This document shows positions 55,020-63,920 of a stretch of DNA of 64,000 nucleotides, one piece after another; within the stretch, counting starts at the first letter, position 1; the number at the start of each line of letters is the position of its first letter. Under the pieces are notes generated by a model. The model saw only the letters and a program-made list of their open reading frames with translations. It searched no databases and was not told the DNA's origin. The stretch spans positions 744,001 through 808,000 of the forward strand of contig NZ_FNHB01000001.1 of NCBI RefSeq assembly GCF_900104455.1. Direction: 5' to 3'. Made by a program: the position numbers and the translations under genes. This DNA comes from Dendrosporobacter quercicolus (GTDB lineage: Bacteria; Bacillota; Negativicutes; DSM-1736; Dendrosporobacteraceae).

Positions 55020-56084
55020 TCAGTTGCTTTCGGCAATGATTTGAGCAAGTATCTCGCCAAAAAACTCCATACTTCGCTCCACTTCCTCCATGCTATTTTC
55101 CTGACAGCCAACCTCCAGCAGCAGGGACCGGGGATGAAGATGCTGGTTATAGCGCCATTCTACCAGTAAAATTCCTTTAGATAATCCGGGATAATACTGC
55201 GTCAGCTTAGCTTCAATCAGTTTGGCAAAAGCGTGATTCTGCTGCCAGGTGGGCTGCGGCAAATCAGGTTGCCCTGTGGCTACAACAATCGTCAGTTTTG
55301 CCGCTGGAACCCCGTTGACGGTCACTGTATGATCTTCCCGTTTACCGGCATCCCGGTGAATATCAAAAATTATCTGAATAGAAGGGTTTTCAGCCAGCAT
55401 TTGCTGAACTGTCGCTTCAGACACACCATAGGCTTTCATAAAACTGGGGTAATCATGAATATTTTTACTTTGGATGGCCGGAATGCCCAAGCTTTCCAGC
55501 TTTCTTGCCAGTGCGCCGCCAACGTCAACAATATCGCCGATTTGTCCGCCCGGTTTATGAGCCGCACCGGAACTGGGAATGAAAGATTCCGCCGTATGCG
55601 TATGGTATATTCCCACCAAAGGTTTGCCTTTGGGCAACATGCTCGCCGGATCAAATTTAGGAAAATTCGGCACTGTCATGGCGCTAACCGTTGGCTGTCC
55701 GGCCGGTATAACCGCCAACACCGGTATTTCAGCCTTTAACACCGAACGCATATCGTTAACATCAATTTCAGTAAAAAACAACACCAGCCCATGCATCACG
55801 CTCCGGACGGTAACTTCCGGCTTAACTTTGACCACCGGCGGCTTCTTTACTGTATTGGCTAGTCCAGGAATACCGGAGAACAAGATATCCCGCCATTCAG
55901 GCAGCCAGGAAGCCGCTTGGGGGTTCTCCTGCCCTGACCCTGACGAGCTTACCGTAACGGCAGATTCGGACCAGTCTGAACAGGCCCAGACCGCCAGGCA
56001 GCCGCTCAGCCCGACAATAAGGCTGAATAACACCACTTTTTGATAAGCAAACTTTCGCCGATGCCGTTGCCGTCTTGTCAACAT
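55020..56084 (-). CDS. spoIIP: Stage II sporulation protein P
   Basis: SpoIIP, about 354 residues from ATG 56084 behind GGGAGGATA; upstream codons are open but unlikely. A transmembrane anchor (VVLFSLIVGLSGCLAVWAC) is near residues 17-35. The catalytic domain carries VGIYHTHTAESFIPSSG with metal ligands, IFDIHRDAGKREDHTVTV and LLVEWRYNQHLHPRSLLLEVG. It is a peptidoglycan amidase-endopeptidase that, with SpoIID and SpoIIM, drives forespore engulfment. It follows gpr, as in Bacillus. Confidence 0.94.
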   Translation of the reverse strand: MLTRRQRHRRKFAYQKVVLFSLIVGLSGCLAVWACSDWSESAVTVSSSGSGQENPQAASWLPEWRDILFSGIPGLANTVKKPPVVKVKPEVTVRSVMHGLVLFFTEIDVNDMRSVLKAEIPVLAVIPAGQPTVSAMTVPNFPKFDPASMLPKGKPLVGIYHTHTAESFIPSSGAAHKPGGQIGDIVDVGGALARKLESLGIPAIQSKNIHDYPSFMKAYGVSEATVQQMLAENPSIQIIFDIHRDAGKREDHTVTVNGVPAAKLTIVVATGQPDLPQPTWQQNHAFAKLIEAKLTQYYPGLSKGILLVEWRYNQHLHPRSLLLEVGCQENSMEEVERSMEFFGEILAQIIAESN

Positions 56085-56207
56085 TGTATCCTCCCGTAGG
56101 CCAGCAACCATAATTGCTACCGATTTTCGTTTACATACAATGTATATGCTTGGCAACTTTATGATATTACACAGTGCTGCCGCTGAACACGACGGCCGGC
56201 GGCGGCG

Positions 56208-57176
56208 TCAGTGCAAATAAATATGGATATTCTCGTAATCAATGCCGGGATGCATTGCCTGATTAATTCCTCCGGCGACTACATCGGCAATATCGGCAAT
56301 CAGCCGGTCGACCTCCTTCGGCGTGACCATTAAATCGCCCAGTGTATCCGGCAAGACCTGACGCACAATAACCTGCCGGTCCTGTTCGGTCAGGTTTTCC
56401 ATGCTTTTAAAATAGCGGGCGAACGAAGAATGTTCTTGTAAAGTATGGATGGTATCCATGGCAATTGTAGAAGCATGAACAACCGTGGGCACGCCAATGG
56501 CAATCACCGGCACGCCAAGCGATTCCTGAGTTAACCCGAATCGTTTATTGCCCACGCCTGAGCCGGGATGGATGCCGGTATCGGCCAATTGCACCGTTGT
56601 AATCACTCTGTGGCTTGAAGCTGCAGCCAGAGCATCAATGGCAATGACCAAATCCGGCTTTATTTTACTGGCAATACCGTGAACAATTTCAGCGGTTTCC
56701 ATGCCGGTAATTCCCAAAACGCCCGGTGCAATCGCACAGATTGACCGTACGCCGCCTTTCAGTTCCGGTGAAAGCATATCCTGCAAGTGTCTGGTTACCA
56801 CAATCTTATCCACTGCCCGCGGCCCCAGAGCATCAGGTGTAACATTCCAGTTGCCCAGGCCTACCACCAGAATGGTGGCGTCGCGCGGTAATTGGGCCAG
56901 TCCGGCCAGTTCCTGCGCCAGATAGTTCATGATTTTTTCCTGCAGGGGCGTATTTTTATACCGCAAACCCTGGGCTTCAATTGTTACATACCGCCCCTGT
57001 GTCTTTCCCATCAGCCGTTCTGCTTCCGGTGTGGTAATATTTACGCGGGTAATGAGAATTTCATCGTCTTCGCTGGTTTCTACCAGTACGCCGGGTACCT
57101 CCTGGCTGACCTGTTTTGTAATCATTTCCCGCGCCTCTAACGCTAAATCAGTACGCGGCGTATTTGCTGCCTGCAT
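56208..57176 (-). CDS. gpr: Germination protease (GPR)
   Basis: A 322-residue zymogen protease that degrades small acid-soluble spore proteins at germination. It has the N-terminal RTDLALEAREM, which is the pro-sequence cleavage region, VVGLGNWNVTPDALGPRAVD, and the TGIHPGSGVGNKR segment. GGAGGAG precedes ATG 57176. A weak forespore-type promoter match (GCATC...TATTCTA) lies upstream on the minus strand. It strongly supports endospore formation. Confidence 0.97.
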   Translation of the reverse strand: MQAANTPRTDLALEAREMITKQVSQEVPGVLVETSEDDEILITRVNITTPEAERLMGKTQGRYVTIEAQGLRYKNTPLQEKIMNYLAQELAGLAQLPRDATILVVGLGNWNVTPDALGPRAVDKIVVTRHLQDMLSPELKGGVRSICAIAPGVLGITGMETAEIVHGIASKIKPDLVIAIDALAAASSHRVITTVQLADTGIHPGSGVGNKRFGLTQESLGVPVIAIGVPTVVHASTIAMDTIHTLQEHSSFARYFKSMENLTEQDRQVIVRQVLPDTLGDLMVTPKEVDRLIADIADVVAGGINQAMHPGIDYENIHIYLH

Positions 57177-57252
57177 CTTATAGCTCCTCCAACCAATAGA
57201 ATATTAACCCTATGTTAACCGGGATGCCTGACAACTATTCAACACAAGATAC

Positions 57253-57281
57253 TTGCATTTTCTATGGACACGTGCTAGAAT
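57253..57281 (+). promoter_or_regulatory. Sigma-A promoter for rpsT
   Basis: TTGCAT (57253-57258), 17-bp spacer, TAGAAT (57276-57281), about 35 bp before the rpsT start. Confidence 0.7.
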
Positions 57282-57316
57282 ATTTTAGGTAATATGGTCA
57301 TAAGGAGGTGAAAGAT

Positions 57317-57580
57317 TTGCCAAATATAAAATCATCCGAACGCAGCATAAAAACTGACGCTGAACGGCGCGCTAAAAACTTTGCTGTAAGGTCATCGATC
57401 AGAACGGCTACCCGCAAAGTAACTGAAGCTGTAGGTGCTGGCAATAACGCTGATGCTAAAGCCCTCCTGACCAAAGCCAGCAGCACGATTGATAAAGCAG
57501 CCGGAAAAGGCGTTCTTCATAAAAATGCAGCAGCCCGTAAAAAATCCCGCTTAGCCCGCAAAATTAATGCGTTAGGCTAA
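57317..57580 (+). CDS. rpsT: 30S ribosomal protein bS20
   Basis: An 87-residue, basic, mostly helical protein, starting PNIKSSERSIKTDAERRAKN after the start residue and ending AARKKSRLARKINALG, the bS20 pattern. The start is TTG at 57317, with TAAGGAGGTG ending seven bases before it. The GTG at 57308 is part of that ribosome site. It is the only plus-strand gene in this stretch and has its own promoter and terminator. Confidence 0.96.
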   Translation: MPNIKSSERSIKTDAERRAKNFAVRSSIRTATRKVTEAVGAGNNADAKALLTKASSTIDKAAGKGVLHKNAAARKKSRLARKINALG

Positions 57581-57595
57581 GGCGAATATCGCAAA

Positions 57596-57631
57596 ATGAA
57601 AACCTGTCCGCCAACGGACAGGTTTTTTATT
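57596..57631. terminator. Terminator between rpsT and holA
   Basis: AAAACCTGTCCG and CGGACAGGTTTT arms with a CCAA loop, then TTTTTTATTTTT on the plus strand. It serves rpsT and probably holA in the other direction. Confidence 0.93.
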
Positions 57632-57632
57632 T

Positions 57633-58664
57633 TTACCGGCACATTTCAATGATGATTTGTTCCAAAGCCACGCTTGTTGTCCGGCCGGACTTCAGGTTTC
57701 GGTCAGCCTCGGCCAGACCGAGAAGGGCGGCTTTTAATACCGGTTCGGAAAAGCCCCGGCACTGCTTGACAAGCTTCTCCGCAATAAACGGCATTACCCC
57801 CAGTTCACCGGCAATTTGACTGGCGCTGCAACCGCCGGCCGCCAAATTCCGGGCCTGCCATAACAATCTCACCTGCCGGCCCAATAGCGACAATATTTTT
57901 ATTGGGTGCTCCCCGGTCGCCAGCTGCTCGCCAAACAGCAGCAGCGCCTTGGGCGTATCCTTAACACTAATGGCGTCAATCATGGAAAACACCGATATTT
58001 CCGGTATGGCCGCCAAAGTTTCGTTTAAATCAGCTTTAGTAATGACCTTGCCATCGGCATATAATGCCGCTTTCTCCAGTTCATGGTCAAGGAAACCTAA
58101 GGCGGTCGGGGACATGACACTGACAATTGACAAGAAATACTCTATGGCCTCAGGCGCCATTCGTTTGCCAAGCTCATTCAGTTTATTGGGCAGCCACAGC
58201 CTAATATCCCTGGGTTTTAACGGGGCTACTTCTACGACAGCACCCAGTTTTTCAATATTCTTGTATAGTTTGCGCCGCTTATCCGCCTTATCTGCGGTAA
58301 TAAATAACACGTGGCTATATCCAGGTATATTGGCCAGCACCTTTAACAGCCGTTCGTCGGTATGATCGTTTTCGGACTCGACGGAGCCTTTGCGGCCGCG
58401 AAACAATCCTGAATTACGGACTACAATGACGTTTTTTTCGCCGCAAAACGGTACTGTTTCAATAAGACCGGCCAGTTCCTGTAACACAGGATCGCCATTG
58501 ACGATATTCAAATTCATATCCCTGTCAGCCGGCGCCAATATTGCATTGACAATCGCCTGCTCCAACTGACGGGCTAAATAAACCTCTTCGCCATGAATGA
58601 GGTACACCGGCTTGAGCAGGCCTTGCCTAACCTGGGCCAGCACATTGATATAACTACTCATCAC
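57633..58664 (-). CDS. holA: DNA polymerase III delta subunit
   Basis: A 343-residue clamp-loader subunit of the HolA/YqeN type. The AAA-like N-terminus has KPVYLIHGEEVYLARQLEQAI, then NIPGYSHVLFITADK. The C-terminal collar has SLLGRQVRLLWQARNLA and ends KSGRTTSVALEQIIIEMCR. It opens the beta clamp with HolB and DnaX. The start is GTG 58664 or ATG 58661 behind AAGGAGGG. It lies 9 bp after comEC, the usual comEC-holA-rpsT neighbourhood. Confidence 0.95.
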   Translation of the reverse strand: MMSSYINVLAQVRQGLLKPVYLIHGEEVYLARQLEQAIVNAILAPADRDMNLNIVNGDPVLQELAGLIETVPFCGEKNVIVVRNSGLFRGRKGSVESENDHTDERLLKVLANIPGYSHVLFITADKADKRRKLYKNIEKLGAVVEVAPLKPRDIRLWLPNKLNELGKRMAPEAIEYFLSIVSVMSPTALGFLDHELEKAALYADGKVITKADLNETLAAIPEISVFSMIDAISVKDTPKALLLFGEQLATGEHPIKILSLLGRQVRLLWQARNLAAGGCSASQIAGELGVMPFIAEKLVKQCRGFSEPVLKAALLGLAEADRNLKSGRTTSVALEQIIIEMCR

Positions 58665-58673
58665 ACCCTCCTT

Positions 58674-61043
58674 TCAAGGCAGGAAACTACTGACAGACAG
58701 CTTCTTGCCATCTGTTTGGAATACCACCGCGCCCTGTTGATCGGTACGGTAGGTTTTAATCCGCCGGGCTGACAACCGTTGTAAAATTTCCGGATGCGGA
58801 TGACCAAACCGGTTTCCGGCGCCGGCCGAAATGACCGCATATTCCGGTGCAACCAGCTGCAAAAACGCCGGACTTGTTGAAGTTTTGGCCCCGTGATGAC
58901 CAACTTTAAGAACCGTGCTGGCAATCGGCGTCCCGGCTGCCAGTACAGCTTCCTCGCCCGGTCTTTCCAGATCGCCGGTAATCAGGAAGCTGTGCTTTCC
59001 ATAACTGATTCTAATTACATTGGAAGCCTCATTGTCAAACCGGGCAGCTTTGCTGTCCACCGCATGAACCACTTCCAGCAGGACTGAATCCAGCCATATT
59101 TTTTGACCGGTATAAGCGGGAATGAACCTCTGTCCCTTCAATGCCAAGGCCAATTGATCCACTGCCGGTGAATATCTCTCCCGCGCCACCAGGATATGGC
59201 TGATGGGAATTTTTCCGGCGACAGCCGCTGCGCCGCCGGCATGATCCTGATGTCCATGGGTCAAGATGAGATAGTCCAGCCGCTCAATTCCATAATGCCT
59301 GAGATAGGGGACAACCACCCTTTTGCCAATATCAAGCGCCGATTGACTGCTGGCTCCGCCTGTATCAATCAGCACCGCCCGGCCCTGTGGTGTAACGACC
59401 AGGGTTGCATCCCCCTGCGCCACATCAATAAAATGAACGTTCAGGGGCTGCGGCCTGCTCTGATAAACCATAAAGCTCAGCCCCAGAACAAGGACAATAG
59501 CCAGACTTTGCCGCGGCCAGCATTGGGCCGCCTGCAACAGGCTCGGAATGCGCAGCGGGGTATAACCGAACAGCCAGCCTAGAAAAATATAATAAACCAA
59601 ACCGGCAAAAATATCAAATGGCGGCAAATAAACGGTCCCGCCCGGAATGGCTGCCAGCCCTTTGGTCAAAGTAATGACAATCCCGATTAAAAAACTGCAG
59701 ATAAGCAACGCCAGGTCACCCGCCACCGGTAAAACAGCATTTACCGCAAGCCCGGCCAGGCCGAGCACAACGACAACTTCCACCAGTGGAACGACAATGA
59801 AATTAGCGACGAAGGCGCTCAGCGAAAAAGCGTTAAAATACCAGGCGACAAACGGCAGAACACCCAGCTGGGCCGCCAGGGTCAAGGACACCGCCGCTGC
59901 CGGCAGAGCGGGCAGAAAATTCAGCCGCGTCTTTAATTTGGGATATAAATAAATCAGTCCGGCGGTAGAACCAAAGGATAATTGAAAGCTGATATCAAAG
60001 ATCAGCGACGGCTGAATAATCACCATAGCCAGGGCGGTTATGGCCAAGGCATGACCGGCGTCTCTTTCCCGTCCCAGCGCAATTGCCCCGACAGCCGTTA
60101 TGCCCATAACCGCCGACCGTACCACCGGCGGAGTTAACCCGGCAAACGCACCATATGCCGCAATTACTGCCGTCACCAGCAAAGCCGCCCGCTTTCCGCC
60201 AACGTTAAATAAAGTGCACAGCCAGTACACGGCGCCGGCCACTAATGCGATATGCGTGCCCGACACCGACAAAATGTGCACAATCCCGGTAGCTGAAAAT
60301 GCCTCAACAACCTCCGGCTCAATTCCCGCATAACCGCCAAATAATATGCCGAACAGCATGGCCGCCTCGGACTCCGGCATCACTTTTTGCAGTGTCAGCA
60401 AAGCCTTTTCCCGCATCAAATGCAAGGCTCCCTGCCAGCGATAAGCACCCTCGCCAGTCAGCTTGACACCGTCAAACCCGGCATTCATCCTGGCAATTAC
60501 ACCCGCTCGCCTTAAAGCAGCCACCGTATCAATCAGGCCCGGATTATGAAAGCCGTGCAAATTTTCCACCCGGCCTTTGACAATACATTCGCCGCCAGGC
60601 CAGCCGGTCTTGCTATGCCTGTCCTGCCGGGAGCTAACCATGATCTTTCCCGCTCCGGGCAGTTTCCGCCCTCCCGCCAATGCAATACCATTCACATCTA
60701 CTACATAGCGCACGCCCATCTGCTTTTCATTGAGGACATAAGTCCGGGGCGTCTCACAAATTGTTCCATACACGGTAACTGTCTGGCCCGCATAATGGCT
60801 TACGGCATAAGCCGGCAAAGTGTTTTCATGAGTAAAACGGATTGCACCTAAGCATAAAAACAGCAGTACCAGCAGGATGCCGGCGGAGAAATGCCGCCGG
60901 TAAACCGCCCGCACGGCCAGGACGGCAATCAGCAAGGCCGGAAAAATCAGCGCAAGGGCCGGTAGGTCAAACCGGCTTGCCAGCCATATACCGGTAAGAA
61001 CAGCCGCCGCCAAACAATTAATCAAGCCTAAGCTGTATTTCAT
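58674..61043 (-). CDS. comEC: DNA internalization/competence protein ComEC/Rec2
   Basis: A 789-residue membrane protein. The N-terminal OB-like DUF4131 part (about 30-190) is followed by the Competence domain of many helices (HILSVSGTHIALVAGAVYWL, LTPPVVRSAVMGI) and a C-terminal metallo-beta-lactamase domain with LTHGHQDHAGGAAAV and LKVGHHGAKTSTSP. In transformable species it forms the channel that takes in single-stranded DNA. No other competence genes are in the window. The length is complete. Confidence 0.95.
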   Translation of the reverse strand: MKYSLGLINCLAAAVLTGIWLASRFDLPALALIFPALLIAVLAVRAVYRRHFSAGILLVLLFLCLGAIRFTHENTLPAYAVSHYAGQTVTVYGTICETPRTYVLNEKQMGVRYVVDVNGIALAGGRKLPGAGKIMVSSRQDRHSKTGWPGGECIVKGRVENLHGFHNPGLIDTVAALRRAGVIARMNAGFDGVKLTGEGAYRWQGALHLMREKALLTLQKVMPESEAAMLFGILFGGYAGIEPEVVEAFSATGIVHILSVSGTHIALVAGAVYWLCTLFNVGGKRAALLVTAVIAAYGAFAGLTPPVVRSAVMGITAVGAIALGRERDAGHALAITALAMVIIQPSLIFDISFQLSFGSTAGLIYLYPKLKTRLNFLPALPAAAVSLTLAAQLGVLPFVAWYFNAFSLSAFVANFIVVPLVEVVVVLGLAGLAVNAVLPVAGDLALLICSFLIGIVITLTKGLAAIPGGTVYLPPFDIFAGLVYYIFLGWLFGYTPLRIPSLLQAAQCWPRQSLAIVLVLGLSFMVYQSRPQPLNVHFIDVAQGDATLVVTPQGRAVLIDTGGASSQSALDIGKRVVVPYLRHYGIERLDYLILTHGHQDHAGGAAAVAGKIPISHILVARERYSPAVDQLALALKGQRFIPAYTGQKIWLDSVLLEVVHAVDSKAARFDNEASNVIRISYGKHSFLITGDLERPGEEAVLAAGTPIASTVLKVGHHGAKTSTSPAFLQLVAPEYAVISAGAGNRFGHPHPEILQRLSARRIKTYRTDQQGAVVFQTDGKKLSVSSFLP

Positions 61044-61291
61044 AACTGTTTAAGTACGAATGATATCGCAACCTCCATTATACAATAACGTTCATGTCAG
61101 TTCTAAAACGGGGTTGATGCTCTACTAGGGTCATTTCTGTTTTAACCCATCAAATCCTGCTAAATATTTACAATCTTACAAAATTGCCGAAAATCAGGAA
61201 CGGCTCCCGCTTGCCGGTAAAAAAACCGGCAAGCGGAAGCCGTTCCTGTAATAAACACCTGTTTAAAGCTTAGAAAGCTGCCTTAATGTTG
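61044..61291. other. Intergenic region with a 52-bp inverted repeat
   Basis: Between comEC and the TetR gene. The arms AGGAACGGCT-C-CCGCTTGCCGGT and its complement (61196-61247, one mismatch in 23) enclose an A6 loop. A T-run after the stem is weak, so it could be a factor-aided terminator of the TetR transcript or another element. No gene is seen elsewhere in the gap. Confidence 0.6.
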
Positions 61292-61990
61292 TCATCGGAC
61301 AGCCTTGGGGGCCAAAGCATCTGCCGCATATTGAGCCTGTTCTTTCTCCGGCAGGTCAAACTGAATGCTGGCGGCCTGTAAGCCCAGCAAAGCCTCAATT
61401 AAATTGCCGGCGATTTTCAGCTTGTTATTCATGACGGCCGGATCAGCCTCATGACCAAACTCGGAGGGAGAGCTGGCCTCCAGCAAAGAAGCCATAATCC
61501 CGGCAAAAAAGGACAGGGTTTCATCCATATGAATAACCCTGGTGACGCCCTCCCGGTTGCCCTGTTCTAAAATACACCGTAAAATGGGCGTGGTTGCGAT
61601 TAAAGTCTGCCGCCACAGTTTATTAATTAATTGACCTTGCTTTTCTTTATACAAAATCTTGGCAATTAAACCGGATTCATCATAATAGCACAGCTTATAA
61701 AACAGCTTAAAGAACAACTGCAGCTTTTCCAGGGCGGTATTCTGCCGAGCATAGGCTGAGTGCACTTCCAAAATCATCTTTCGGATATAACGGTCAAAGA
61801 TGGCCTCCAGAATGACTTCCTTGGAAGCAAAATGATAATAAAACGTCCCCTGCGCAACGCCGACTTTTTTGACAATCATACTTACGGTAGTTTGTTGATA
61901 GCCTGCTGAGATAAATAATTCCTCGGCTGCATCCATAAGTTCAGCCTGACGCACTTCAGGTTCTTTGCTGACTCTAGAGATAATCAACAC
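61292..61990 (-). CDS. TetR/AcrR family transcriptional regulator
   Basis: A 232-residue repressor. The N-terminal helix-turn-helix (RQAELMDAAEELFISAGYQQ, then TTVSMIVKKVGVAQGTFYYHF) is typical, and the C-terminal half is the ligand-binding dimer domain. The start is GTG 61990 or the next TTG, close to AAAGAGG. The perfect palindrome in its own promoter implies autoregulation. It sits at the 3' side of a metal-uptake operon on the same strand and may control that or an exporter elsewhere. Confidence 0.88.
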   Translation of the reverse strand: MLIISRVSKEPEVRQAELMDAAEELFISAGYQQTTVSMIVKKVGVAQGTFYYHFASKEVILEAIFDRYIRKMILEVHSAYARQNTALEKLQLFFKLFYKLCYYDESGLIAKILYKEKQGQLINKLWRQTLIATTPILRCILEQGNREGVTRVIHMDETLSFFAGIMASLLEASSPSEFGHEADPAVMNNKLKIAGNLIEALLGLQAASIQFDLPEKEQAQYAADALAPKAVR

Positions 61991-62002
61991 CTCTTTTTCG
62001 CT

Positions 62003-62018
62003 ACTGACTAAAGTCAGT
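62003..62018. promoter_or_regulatory. Palindromic operator at the TetR promoter
   Basis: ACTGACT-AA-AGTCAGT, a perfect 7-2-7 palindrome, lies 4 bp after the -10. The promoter on the minus strand is TTGACA (62046-62051), 17-bp spacer, TAAAAT (62023-62028). The position over the start point suits repression by the TetR protein. Confidence 0.75.
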
Positions 62019-62088
62019 TAACATTTTAAATAATATTTTGCTCAGTGTCAAGAAATTTTTGGCATTATTGCCCTGTCCGCCAGCTCAC

Positions 62089-63111
62089 TTAAAACGTATC
62101 CGGATACAAACCGGCGGCAATTTTCTCAATTGCATCGATCGTACGGATACCGCCGTTATTTACCGTAAAAAAGGGCAGATTAATGATATTTCCTTGTTGA
62201 ATAGCCCGCATGCTGCGCAGCTCGGCTATTGCCTGCAAGCTTTGGACTGCCTCTTTATCGCCAAGATCTTCCGTTGGCCTTTGCTGATTGAAAGATACAA
62301 AAATAATCACATCCGGGTCAAAAGACAAAACTTTCTCCGCACTGACAAAGGAAGTTCGTTCTTCGCACAGATTCCGGCCGCCGGCGAGTTCAACGATGTG
62401 GCTGATCAGGTACTGGCTGTCGTAAAGAGAAAAAGTTCCGTTGAAATGATCCTGCAAAACGATGACCGTCTTTTTTTGCGGCAAATCCTTGACTGCCTGC
62501 TGCACTTTATCCACACGGTTTTTCAGATTCTGGACATAAGGGCCGGTAACCTGCCGAATGTCAAAAATCCTGCCCATATCCGCAATACTGCGATAAACTG
62601 TATCCTCCAGCGTAGGCCTGGTCTTTAGTAATGTGCTTGGCAGTATATAGGTTCCTACACCGCGCTCCTGCCAGGCCTGCACCTCCCCCATACCATTGGG
62701 GGAAAACTGCTGAACCCAGCCGATGATCATGTCAGGCTGCATTTCCAGCAGTTCCTCTGCTGACGGCATATACTGCGCCTTGGTTATATTCAATCCGGCA
62801 TATTTTTCAGCCACCCGCTCCACCGGGCTGCCATAGGGGGCAATTGTCGCTAAAATATGGTTCTCCAGACCAAGCTCCAATAACAGCTCTGTTGCGCCCG
62901 GATGAGTGAGCACCACTCTTTGCGGAACTTTACGGTAAGTATATTCAACGGTGTTTTCCGCATAATCATAATTGGCAATTGTGACCGCTTTGGAGTCCGG
63001 CTGAACCGCCCCGGCTCCGGATTCGACTCCGGCCTGCTTTGATCCGCAGGCTGTGATCAACAAAGCAGCCCCCAGCATACCGGCGGCGATCAACTGTTTA
63101 CATTTGTTCAT
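62089..63111 (-). CDS. ABC transporter substrate-binding lipoprotein, FepB/BtuF type
   Basis: About 340 residues from ATG 63111 behind GGAGGGCGT. The signal MNKCKQLIAAGMLGAALLIT precedes the lipidated cysteine (TACGSK). The fold is class III, with RKVPQRVVLTHPGATELLLELG, EELLEMQPDMIIGW and LSFDPDVIIFVSF. The ligand, ferric siderophore, heme or cobalamin, cannot be told. It is the third gene of a permease-ATPase-lipoprotein operon entering from the right edge. Confidence 0.9.
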   Translation of the reverse strand: MNKCKQLIAAGMLGAALLITACGSKQAGVESGAGAVQPDSKAVTIANYDYAENTVEYTYRKVPQRVVLTHPGATELLLELGLENHILATIAPYGSPVERVAEKYAGLNITKAQYMPSAEELLEMQPDMIIGWVQQFSPNGMGEVQAWQERGVGTYILPSTLLKTRPTLEDTVYRSIADMGRIFDIRQVTGPYVQNLKNRVDKVQQAVKDLPQKKTVIVLQDHFNGTFSLYDSQYLISHIVELAGGRNLCEERTSFVSAEKVLSFDPDVIIFVSFNQQRPTEDLGDKEAVQSLQAIAELRSMRAIQQGNIINLPFFTVNNGGIRTIDAIEKIAAGLYPDTF

Positions 63112-63128
63112 ACGCCCGCCCTCCTTCC

Positions 63129-63908
63129 TCACACCTGCCCGCAGACAGGATAATAAGTAATTGCCAGGCAGCCGGTAGCAGGGTTTTCCTTAATATCGCA
63201 ATCAATTTCATACACTTCCCTAACCAACCCGGGCGTCAGAATTTGCCTGGGCTTGCCGCTGGTCATTACCGCACCGCCTTTAAGAACATATAACTGATCA
63301 CAATACATGGCAGCCAGGCTGAGGTCATGCAGCGCCGCCAGAACGCCAATGCCGAGCGCTTTGACAATCGCCAGCAATTCAAGCTGATACTTAATATCGA
63401 GATGATTGGTCGGTTCATCCAGGAGCAGCACCTGGGGCTGCTGAGCTAAAGCCCTGGCCAGAATAATCCGCTGCTTTTCGCCGCCGGACAGAGTCGAAAA
63501 GCTGCGGTGGGCATAGCTTTCCATCCCCACTGTTTTTATAGCCGCCAGCGCAATCGCATAGTCTTCCTGACGATCAGCCTCCAGCATCCCCTTATGCGGC
63601 GTCCGTCCCATCATGACCATCTCAAAAACACTAAAATCAAAATTAACCTGATTAAACTGGCCTACAACTCCCAGTTTCTTCGCCGATTCCGTCAGGCTGA
63701 AACTTTGCAGACTCCGCCCGTCAAGCAGAATGGCTCCGCTGCCGGGTTTGATCACCCGGTAAATGGTACGAAGCAAAGTTGATTTTCCGCTGCCGTTTGG
63801 ACCGATCAGCCCAACAAAATTGCCCTGCTTCACCTCCAGTGAAACATCCTTAACAACCTGTTGCCTGCCAAGCTCTACGCTAATGTTTTTCAAAGCTAAA
63901 TTCACCAC
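63129..63908 (-). CDS. ABC transporter ATPase, FecE/BtuD type
   Basis: A 259-residue ATPase with Walker A GPNGSGKST, signature LSGGEKQRIILARALAQQ, Walker B VLLLDEPTNHLD and the H-loop HDLSLAAMYCD. It pairs with the FecCD-type permease upstream. The start is GTG 63908, 12 bp after the permease stop with GGAGG before it. The C-terminal part IKENPATGCLAITYYPVC fits FecE-like proteins. Confidence 0.93.
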   Translation of the reverse strand: MVNLALKNISVELGRQQVVKDVSLEVKQGNFVGLIGPNGSGKSTLLRTIYRVIKPGSGAILLDGRSLQSFSLTESAKKLGVVGQFNQVNFDFSVFEMVMMGRTPHKGMLEADRQEDYAIALAAIKTVGMESYAHRSFSTLSGGEKQRIILARALAQQPQVLLLDEPTNHLDIKYQLELLAIVKALGIGVLAALHDLSLAAMYCDQLYVLKGGAVMTSGKPRQILTPGLVREVYEIDCDIKENPATGCLAITYYPVCGQV

Positions 63909-63920
63909 GCCAAGGCCTCC

